Shown here piece after piece: positions 55,412-64,000 of a stretch of 64,000 nt of DNA. Every line of letters starts with the position of its first letter. Positions within the stretch are counted from its first letter, which is position 1. The stretch covers positions 124,001 to 188,000 of the forward strand of contig NDFF03000075.1 in NCBI GenBank assembly GCA_002150815.3, read 5' to 3'. Position numbers and translations under genes: made by a program. The notes beneath the pieces were generated by a model. It saw only the letters and a program-made list of their open reading frames with translations, was not told where the DNA came from and searched no databases. The stretch comes from Grammothele lineata. Its lineage: Eukaryota > Basidiomycota > Agaricomycetes > Polyporales > Polyporaceae.

Positions 55412-58400
55412 GTTGTATGGAGAAGGGGATGGTGAGGGGGTACGATGTCGGCCAAAGCCTCATACGCGAGACGCGTTCGATTGCCACCAGCAGCGAGCGT
55501 GCGAAATTTTGACGCTTATGTGAGCTTAACAACATGACTAAGCCTGCCTCGCCTTTTCGGGGGAAATTGGGGGTTTGTATCGCCAGTCCACTTCAGTTTG
55601 TGCCAGTTGCTTCAACTTGGGCGAGTGACGGCTATCGTAATCACACGTCGATGTACGTGTTATCTTGTCTGCGTCTCTGTCTCATTGAACAATGATGGCT
55701 CATTGCTGATTTACGTTTTCTCACTTCTTTGAACGGAACTCGGCGTCTCATTTGTCGTACCGCAGCATTCGCAATTCGAGTCATTAATGCTAGGCCCTCC
55801 ATGCGTTGCTCCAGTTGAATACAAAGCAGGTGCACAGTAAGGTTCGTAACCAGCGGATGGGAAGTCCGCATGAGACCACACAAACTGACAAGTGGAGTCT
55901 TCAGAATATCTAGTCGCTGAAATGATCTGACCGCTCATCGCTGGCGTTCAACGTAACGACGTCATGATACTAAAGCGCCGGGTCACTGGACTCGCCCGCC
56001 CAATTGCCACGGGAGCCACGGGAGCGGACTTCCTCCCGCGTCCTCATTCATTCCTTCATGCGAAGATGAAGGCGATGCATAGCCTTGCCATCACCGAGCC
56101 CACGGGTCACCGTCTCGCTACCTTCAGCCGTGTGCTTCGAGCTGGTGAAGTCGCTGTCCCAGCGTTTTGGTAAGGAGTAATATTGCCGCATCGTCGCAAA
56201 CTCAATGCACGTGCCCTCGTTCGGCCGCTGAGAAGGACCATGTGTATTACCAGCCAGTTGGGGCTCGAGGACTCCCCCACGCAGCTGAGTAGGTGAGTGG
56301 AACTACCCCAACCGAACACCTCGCCCCATCCCCGCTGACCTGACTCTGCCGCGGAACATAGAAAGAGCATCAGCGCTTTCCGGCACGTTGCTTCTCATTG
56401 TAGTAATCAGAGTCCTCAACCGATCTTATGGGCTGTGAGCATCCTCGTGGATACAAGACGCGGGCTGTGTGTGACGTCGGGGCACGGAATTCGGTAGGCT
56501 CGTAGCCTTCGTTGCCCAGTTGCCGAATCACAATGATGCTGACCACAGGGCAGCTCGCTCAGGAGCCCCATTAAGATGGGATGCCACAGAACGATACAGG
56601 ACAACGGTCAATATACCATCGCAGATCTAGTATTGACCATATCCTTGTAGCGGGGTTGGCAAGGCCGTCTGAGCTGCCTGAGCCCCTTCAAGGGGCTTTC
56701 CCTTTTCGGTGATGTTGATATCGGCTTGAATTATGAGAAGAACATGGCGGGAGCGGACTATGACCCACATAATGCGCTCCAGTGGAAGATGGCGCGCCAG
56801 TCCGACTCCCTGCGGACAGCTCGCCTACTAGCGGTGTCGTACGTATCATTCGCTGCCGCTCAACGCCTCTAGATCCGTGCACCCATTTTGCCAACTCCAG
56901 CCCGTCGGCGGACTTTGCTCTGTGTTCTCCCGCTGCCGCCAGAAAGTGCTACGGAAGCTGAATCCATGTGAGCGTTGGTACGACCCTCCTACCTATCGTG
57001 GATATCACTGAGAGTGCTCCCCGTCTTTGGGATGCCATCGTCACAGGCGCCATATCACACCAAGGAACCCAACCAGTCACTTCTGCCCAGAATGTGCCGC
57101 ACACTTGTTCGTAATCGCGCGTGCCTTGTCCCTCTCTTGGAGACTTCGCCGGTCCTGAGGCTGTTTACCCGCTATTGGGGGAGATTGTCAGGCTTGAAGC
57201 GCCGTCCGGCGTGCAACGTTGGTGGGGGCCCCGCCGTATGATGCCCCTCATCGCCCGCTCTTGAGTTGATATACAGTACTCCGAAGACCGACCGCCGGCC
57301 CTTGTTCGAAGACCGTATCGAGCACCGACAGCAGCTTCGCTTCCCAACTCTCAGAATTCACCGACAATATTCGTTCAAGGCTTGGCATTGTCCGGCGTCC
57401 TTGGCCTGGCTTGGCGTGCGACTCCCGTCGTAGCATACCGGATTCGACGCCTTTGTTACCGCCTGTTACCGCCCCGAAAGCCAATCTATCATCTCAAGCG
57501 CCAGTAGGCTTCCCTTCTCCCCGCGCGCTCCGAAGTCGGGCTCGATAGCGAGCGTGCGTCGCTCGAGGACCAAGCGAGCGCACCGCCCCGGCGCATCCTT
57601 GTCGCGCCGCGCGGTCAGTGTGCACGCTCAAGGGCATTTTCTCCACCTTTTTGAACGCTGCACGCCGCCGTCTTCACGATTGAGAACCGCCCCGGGCACG
57701 ATCATGGGCGCGCGGGAGGGCATCTCCCACGTTTATCTGATAACTAGCTGCGCTTGCCGCGCACAGCATCAACGGTTCGGGAGAGTGGGAAACGCCGGTG
57801 TGGAGGAGAGCAAATCGACCTTATCCATTCGTTTGGACCTCAATCTCGCGGATAGAGCCGCGGCTTTGAACCTGAGACCTCGCGGTCGGCTTCTCCCTAC
57901 CATTGTCGGCACTTCGAGTTGCATCATGTCAGAGAACGTTGAGTCAGGTTTCAAGTGGGCCGCCCTGTGTCCCCTCTACTATCAAGCGTCGGACATAACG
58001 TGCATTCACGAGGACACCTCGACGATCCCGAAATGCTCGCCTAGAGTAACCCTGGCATTTACGTCAAATTCCTTGCTGGAGATGGCGTTCTGCTCTCGCA
58101 TCTTTAGTCACGGGAAAAGCCTGGCGTTTGTATGTAGGCGGTGGACTGATTGATTTGCATTCACGCCCGCACCGCCATGGACGTCCCGGCTACCCCGACC
58201 GGCCTCGCGGCCGCTCCTTCGTAATTCTTTGGAGTCGAGTTTGTGCGGAGCATGATAGCGCCCCCGTCCCTTCCTTTCTGTCAGACTAGCTGCTGCAATT
58301 CGGAAAGTACGTTCGGCGAGAGCGACCCTGAGCTATGCCGATGTCCGAGTACAAGGGAATCCACATGAGGACATACCAGCGTCCGGTTCTCATGGACTAT

Positions 58401-58903
58401 GCCTGAACAAGTATGGGGATGGCGAGTATCATGTCTTTCGTCGCGTCATGATCATTGTGACGGGGCTCGCCGGGGCCGGGGAGGCGGCACCGGCCCGGAA
58501 ATCGCCACGACACACGGAAAGCAGACGGACGAGCATGACAAGCAGCGTTGGCGGGCAGGAACAAGGGACACGGGAGGGCAGGTGCTTGCTTTTGAACCAC
58601 CGTGGCGTGGCTCGGTAGCTTGCTGGCTAGACCATGGACATACGGAGATGAAGGGCGCTTATGGTGGCAGAGTTGGTTAGTGCACGATGCATGATCTGCC
58701 GATCGCGAGTCAGATTGCGATTTGATGGCATCGTTCGTGGAGGATCTAGAGGGTACGGAAATAGTTCCGCGATGGTATACTGGACGGTCGTCCAATCGCT
58801 AACAATACAGAGTCCGTGTTTAACCAGTAGCTCCGATAATACACCCCAACGCAAAGTCCGTCCTCGCCAGCAGTATCCCGCCGGGCTCTATGCGCCACTA
58901 TCG
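55412..58903. other. 3.5-kb region with no recognisable gene
   Basis: Between the U2AF1 start and the stop of the second zinc-cluster regulator I could not rebuild any known protein on either strand. A 75-codon ATG frame at 55938-55711 (-) with several cysteines has coding-like composition but no family. The longest frame (57554-58153, +, 199 aa) lacks any recognisable motif. A lineage-specific spliced gene may be hidden here. Confidence 0.4.
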
Positions 58904-60465
58904 TCAGAGAACGCCACCCTTCGGCCAGTCGGGCTGGTGCCTGAGTGGCTCCCACGACATGAACGAATCTTCCCAAGGAGGGCTGGGATACGAGCTTGTT
59001 TGGCCCTGCTTAAAATCCCAGGCGCGTGGAGACTGGATGGCGTGCGCTGACAGCGGCGCGGGGGGTATAGCGACGTTCGGACGGCTGCCTCCGTATGGCC
59101 CACGCCCGAGGACTGCGCTCGCAGCAACGGAGTCTGTCCGCGCATGAGCTTGGGGAGGACCTGCCTCTGGAGGTGAAACGATGTTCCCGAGGGCAGCCCT
59201 ATAAGCCACGGACGCCAAAGTCAATCACCAGCCCAGAAATAGATCAAGTTGTCGGATGTACTTACGTCGTGAAACGGTCCAGGTCCGAGATGCTCTTATG
59301 GATCTTGCATTCAGACCGTGCGTCGTGCTTGGCGAATCGTGATAGAATGTCGGTCGCGCGCCGAAGGCGTAGGGAGAGCTCGAGCACGGTGTGATAGCTC
59401 GCGTGGTCGTGGAGACACCCACAGTGCTCCTCATCTCCGTGTATAGAGCAGGTCTCCGCAGTCGAAGACAAGAGGGGATCCAGCATATCTCCGAAGAACG
59501 CGTCGTCCATGGGAGGAGCACCGGAGGAGTGGTATGACGCAAGCAGGGAGGAGAGGTCGTAGTCAGGTGTGAGCAGTGAGGTAATGGGATCCCCGCCGGC
59601 CGGTATGTAGATGTCAACAGGTGACTGCGGACCGGGGGACGGGGTCAGGAGAGGTGAAGGACTGCCCATTCCGGAGGAGCCGGAGGAGGTCGCGCGAGGT
59701 TCGAGGTACTGGGTGGATGGTGGCGACGTAGATATTTGAGATGGACGGGGAGACTTGGGTGATGGGGGAGAGGATGTGTCGCCCTTCGATAATCTTGCTT
59801 GCGCACTGTCAGCCGAAGGCCCCGCCTCGTTCCCCGAAGAGGCCTGGCCAGATGGGGCCCACCGAGGATGGGGTTTGTTCTTGAGCTGATACGGGTATGT
59901 AATATGTCAGGATAGAAGCAGAGATTGTTGGAATGCCGTCACCTCTCGAATGATGCTTTCCAACTCTGCGACACGCTTCTTGAGGCGTTCCGCCTCGTCT
60001 TGAGCGTTGGCTCTACAGCGAGATTGTCAGAAAGACGGCACAACCGCAGTGCAGAAATAGAGGTACGAACCGGTGAGAAGGGTTGTCGACTTCGTAGACG
60101 CAGAGGCCGGTCTAATGAGCATGATGAGAGCAGCCCTACAAACCGAAGGAAGAGGAACTACCAAGCCTAGCTGAGTGCATCGCCCGCAGGGCCGCTGACG
60201 GTCGCACTGAGGGAGAAAGAGAGGATGGTCAGCGTTGCGGTGCCGAGGGTGATTACATGAGGGCGCACCATTCGCTTCGAGGTATGGCAGTTGAGGCATG
60301 ATTGGGTCGGGCGGTTCCGACGCTTTCCTTCACGACGAGGATGAGCGGGGACGGAGACCAGGGCGAGGGACGGTACGTACGCCGGTGATCGTCTTCGGGG
60401 GTACGCTTCGGCGAGGAGGCGGAAGCCCTCTTCTTTGTAGCGGTGGGGGTGATTTCGGACGACAT
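58904..60465 (-). CDS. Zn(II)2Cys6 transcription factor with coiled-coil linker (404 aa)
   Basis: Seven exons (60465-60381, 60327-60269, 60206-60162, 60111-60071, 60012-59943, 59885-59266, 59198-58904) join to 404 aa. A Lys/Ser-rich start leads into the cluster, built from three exons: RRNRPTQSCLNCHTSKRM + CDRQRPCGRCTQLGL + TGLCVYEVDN. Its spacing is C-x2-C-x6-C-x5-C-x2-C-x8-C. A leucine-heptad coiled coil follows (AERLKKRVAELESIIREL), as in Gal4-type dimers. The rest is Ser/Pro-rich with a cysteine/histidine patch (CSIHGDEEHCGCLHDH) and a helical segment LELSLRLRRATDIL. No fungal_trans domain is seen, so it belongs to the short zinc-cluster proteins common in basidiomycetes. It is a nuclear DNA-binding regulator with unknown targets. 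Confidence 0.9.
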
Positions 60466-63400
60466 GCTTAATGGACCGGGGGGCGGAAATGAATCAGGAG
60501 GCAGCTTCGTGCGGGGACTTTATAACGCGGATGATTGCATGGGCTTGGCAGAGACCCGAACGTGGAGGGTTCGACGGGTGCTCTGTATGGCAAGCGTGAC
60601 CGGGAAGCATGTCCAGGAGTGCGGACAGCACCATCCAGGAAACCGACCCGAAGACGTCGCGATAGACGCCACGCCGAGGAAAGGCTTGAGAAGGAGTGGG
60701 AAGATCGAATAATCTGGCTGTTAGAGCGTGAGAATGCACCATAGACCGAGCACGCTGGGGAGTGCCGCGACAGCACCGACAATCAGACACTCGCGAACGC
60801 CCAAAGAATGCCGCCCTGGCGGTCGCCGTCGAACATATCGGCTCCTTTCGGGGGACGCCATTGACTTTCGCAGAGCCTGCCAGCGCCAAGCTTCCAGCGA
60901 CGTCCAGCGTCCACCTCTGTCCGCCGTCAGCAGCGTCAACACAGACGACTCTCCCGGACCACGCGCACGGCGAGCACCCACACCCCATCCACCCCGGCCC
61001 TTCGCCCCGCCGAAGACGCCTCCATCACGCACCGCGCACGGAATCTCGGCGCATGCACCTAGCGCGCCTCCTCCGACAAGTTCGATACGAGCCGGTGACA
61101 CTCTGAATTCCTTCCGTACGTAACCCGCGCGACGCGGAGGCTGCGCTCCCGTATGAATCATACGTGCTCCAACCTGGTCGAGCTGGGAGGGGGCCTTACA
61201 CGACCGCCGGGAACCCCCCGCCCGACCCCCTTCTCCTCCGCAGCCAATTTGTATTGCGGCGCGCGGCCGGTGTAGCACATTCTGGAGCGAAGAGATCGCA
61301 GGCTTCACACAGACGAAGAGACGCACTCACCGCTCCTTGCGATCGGGTCCTCTCTCCGACGGTGTGCAAGCGCATGAACACCGGACGGTCTCATCAGATC
61401 TGGCGAATGTCTTGGCGCGCGCAGGAAAGGTTGTATCTCGTGGAGGACTGGAGCTCTCAGGCGCCTGAGAGCTTCTTCAGGTACATCGTCGCACCACTTG
61501 CAAGACGGCCTACGAGCTGATCGTCGGAGGCCGTACGAGACTCCGCGCTGTCGAGGTCCTGTCCTCCTGGGCGTCCGGATTGCCGCTATGGACTGCTATC
61601 AGGGCATAGTACACCTGCGGTGAAAGGTGCGCCGTCAGTATTCAGCAACCCGGATGTCGGAGGGAGATAGGCTATGCGCTTGGCAATCGCCATCGGAGGC
61701 AAAAGCGACTCCCCCATACTCGACCTTGACCAATGAGGACTGCGGGCGTCTTCCCACCACCGTTTTGGGAGCTGTGAGTGGTCTCGGCAATCTGCATTGC
61801 ACCGAGGTTGTACCAATCGCGGCGGAGTAGAGGACAATGACTTGGATGGAGACTGTCAAGTCGAGGGAGGGCGAAGTTGTGGAACGCTGTTGTATCAGTC
61901 GCCTCGGTTGGTTGGCCCGTTGATGCCATGCCCAATGAGAAGCGCCGATCCCAAAGCCAAGACATTGGACACTGGGCGCAGCGTACAACCCACCCGCGCG
62001 TCCTTAGGCTTCGTCGCAGCTCTCACCCGGCTTACTGCCATTGCCAAGGGTGCCAGCTTCGGCGTATATCGGGCCCATCGTGGTCGTTGCTGAAAGGATC
62101 TTGGACTTCTCCCGCGCGCCTTGGTGACTTACCCAGGACCTTCATCATTTTACCACTCTTCCGCTCGTTGCGAATGCCGCGGCGTGAGCCTATCGAGCTT
62201 GCGTTCCGTTATACATTAAGCACATCTCCTTTCTATTTGCAGCGCGTGTCGTGAAGATGACGACAGTCGTGAATTAAGCACTACTAGTACCACGGCCGTC
62301 CGACCGGTACGGAGTCCACCAACTCAAAGCTCGACCCTAGCAAAGTCCATCAAACCATGATTAGTACTCTATTACACCATTCGCGCATCCTCGGAGCATC
62401 ATAATCTGGTCCCGAGGGTCGTGTGGCACGAATTACTCAAGTCGCTCGTCCGCAGAGGACGCCGGTGCAAGCTCGGAGGCTGAAGGATTCTTGCAAGCTC
62501 TTGGCAAAGCCTGCAGTTTTGCGGCTCAGGGAATAGGGAATCCAGCAATGTGTATCAACAAGCTTGTATGAACGTGAAACCATGTTGGGACATTATTCGA
62601 AGGATGCACCTTGGAGGGATGTGCTAAGCATGCCTGGTCTGGACCCGGGCAAGCGCATACTTTGCGAACATCGAAACAACGAATTAGGGGACTCAGAGTG
62701 CGGTTACAATAAAGCGCGGCCATGCGGTAGTTGTGCATCTTCTCGGCTCCCACTGGCCCGGCCATACGTGCCTGGAATGAACAGATTTATCAGTAGAGGG
62801 ACCAGATCGAGGAGAATGTCATGATTACCAGGTCGCGAACGGGCCGGTTCGGGAACGAGGGCATCGCACATGACATACGCGCGCTGGACCAGATGAACAG
62901 GGGGTAGAGCGACGATGTGTGGGTGGCAACGGGGATATGAGAGGCAGAACAGTTGCGTGGATCCGGCGATGCACACATAAACGGACGCGAGGGGTACCAT
63001 TCCGCCTACCTAAGATGTCCACGGGAGCGAATGGCGGCAATATCAGCCGCTAGTCGACACAGCTGGGGATGAGCGTGTGGGCCGTTGTCCCGTACCATAT
63101 AACGACATGCCGGCCGCATGGTCAAGGCAGCAGCTCATCGACTCACCTATGGCCGGGGGATGAGGGGGTTCGAATAGATGCCTGCGCACCCATACCGTAA
63201 GCTGCCGGCGGAACTGAGAGATCGCCAAGAGGAATGGTAGGTTCTAAAGGGCGTCGTGGAAACGGGTGATAGTTCTGGTTGACGGTGACAAAGACTGGTG
63301 GAATGCTCTGACCGGGGAGGCGATGGGGGGCGTTGCTGGTCCGCGGTTTGTGAGTGGGGTTTGGCCATGGCAAGTAGAATGCCGGGGTGGGTTTGGTTGC

Positions 63401-64000
63401 CGGACAGGCTGTAGTTACGGACCGGCAGCGGCTTGTGCGTGGGCAGCATGTTACTGAGTGGGCGCAAATTCATCAACAGATGGGCGAGAAGTGAGGATGC
63501 CCGGGAGGGGGGCTGACGAGGTCGACCGCGTTGTGCGGCCGCGCCGTTCTTCGTAGCTGGGTGAGCAGCAGCGACCGTGGTGGGAACGAGGCTGTGAGGC
63601 GGTGAGAACCCGTCAGAGGAGCCGCGTCACCGAAGCATTCTACGAGGAAGTCCTTGGCGGTCCGTTAAGGCAATTCTACCCGCGATTCCTGGAGTCGCTC
63701 AGAGGGCCCAGAAGCACGGCGACCTCGAGCGGCTACAAGTACGAGGCAAAGGTCCGCATTGTCCGAAGCTACTCTTGCTCCTTCTGCACCAGGCCCAGTG
63801 CACATGCCTTCGGGGACCGCGCCGAGCGGGGAGTCGTAAACCACAGAGGCCGGCGACCGGGCGTTCGACCGAGCGAACCTCGAAGGACAGACCCTTGGGC
63901 CCAGAAGGCCCGCGAAGGAGGACGTCCGTACCTCCCCAGGGCGCTCGCCCGCTAAGTCGCCGTAGAGGGAGCGCAGGGGCGGACGGATCCGCGGCGGTTG
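60466..64000. other. 3.5-kb window end with no recognisable gene
   Basis: This includes the promoter of the zinc-cluster regulator, then mixed GC sequence. Frames at 60721-61326 (-), 62704-63000 (-) and 63602-63955 (+) are open but show no family features and no convincing splice continuation. The last few hundred bases are GC-rich and may begin a gene that lies outside the window. Confidence 0.4.

Noticed and set aside
58661..58760. tRNA-like stretch with a good A box (TGGCAGAGTTGG)
   Set aside because: A CGATG/CATCG anticodon-type stem can be drawn, but no GTTCGA-type B box or T arm follows and the acceptor ends do not pair.
62704..63060. Hydrophobic minus-strand frames resembling part of a pheromone receptor
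   Set aside because: A few residues recall STE3 receptors, but the WCDI and LCxxRRLY motifs could not be assembled and the helices are not in order.

Overview
This window is nuclear DNA from a filamentous basidiomycete (Agaricomycetes-like). The genes are GC-rich and dense. They are broken by many 45-75 nt GT...AG introns, often beginning GTRNGT, and most genes can be read only after splicing across them. Exon junctions below were inferred by eye from splice signals, frame continuity and family resemblance. No transposon with terminal repeats, CRISPR array, rRNA or convincing tRNA was seen.

Layout. 1-723: C-terminal end of a Gly-rich, probably tail-anchored protein (+). 1647-5473: 1257-aa low-complexity protein of unknown function (-). 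5.5-8.6 kb: no supported gene. 8598-12846: a tandem pair of 486-aa MFS transporters of the allantoate permease/anion:cation symporter type (-). 13652-16789: DBP10 DEAD-box ribosome-biogenesis helicase (+). 16867-18700: QTRT1 queuine tRNA-ribosyltransferase (-), divergent from 19001-20944, mitochondrial tyrosyl-tRNA synthetase (+). 21191-24315: a 19-exon TM9/nonaspanin (-). 25017-26136: F-box-like protein (+). 27106-30507: 1133-aa coiled-coil, disordered protein (+). 30985-35258 (-): BAR protein HOB3/RVS161, a hemerythrin-like HHE protein and SDH8/SDHAF4. 36991-41012: Zn2Cys6 regulator with a fungal_trans domain (+). 42118-44193: many-exon DUF6534-type membrane protein in a lower-GC stretch (-). 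45875-46873: second F-box-like protein (-). 47708-49619: GLTSCR1-domain protein (-). 50090-52735: APC/C subunit CDC23 (-), divergent from ALG14 (53143-54170, +). 54487-55411: U2AF small subunit (-). 58904-60465: second Zn2Cys6 regulator (-). 55.4-58.9 kb and 60.5-64 kb: no recognisable gene.

The content is mostly housekeeping: ribosome assembly, tRNA modification and charging, splicing, N-glycosylation, cell cycle, endocytosis and complex II assembly. Around it sit accessory genes (transporter duplication, two regulators, two F-box-like proteins, DUF6534). No new multi-gene system is evident. The observations most worth following are the QTRT1/mitochondrial TyrRS head-to-head pair, the conserved promoter boxes and intron of the duplicated transporters, very small exons in several housekeeping genes, and a triple 10-bp repeat upstream of a zinc-cluster regulator.
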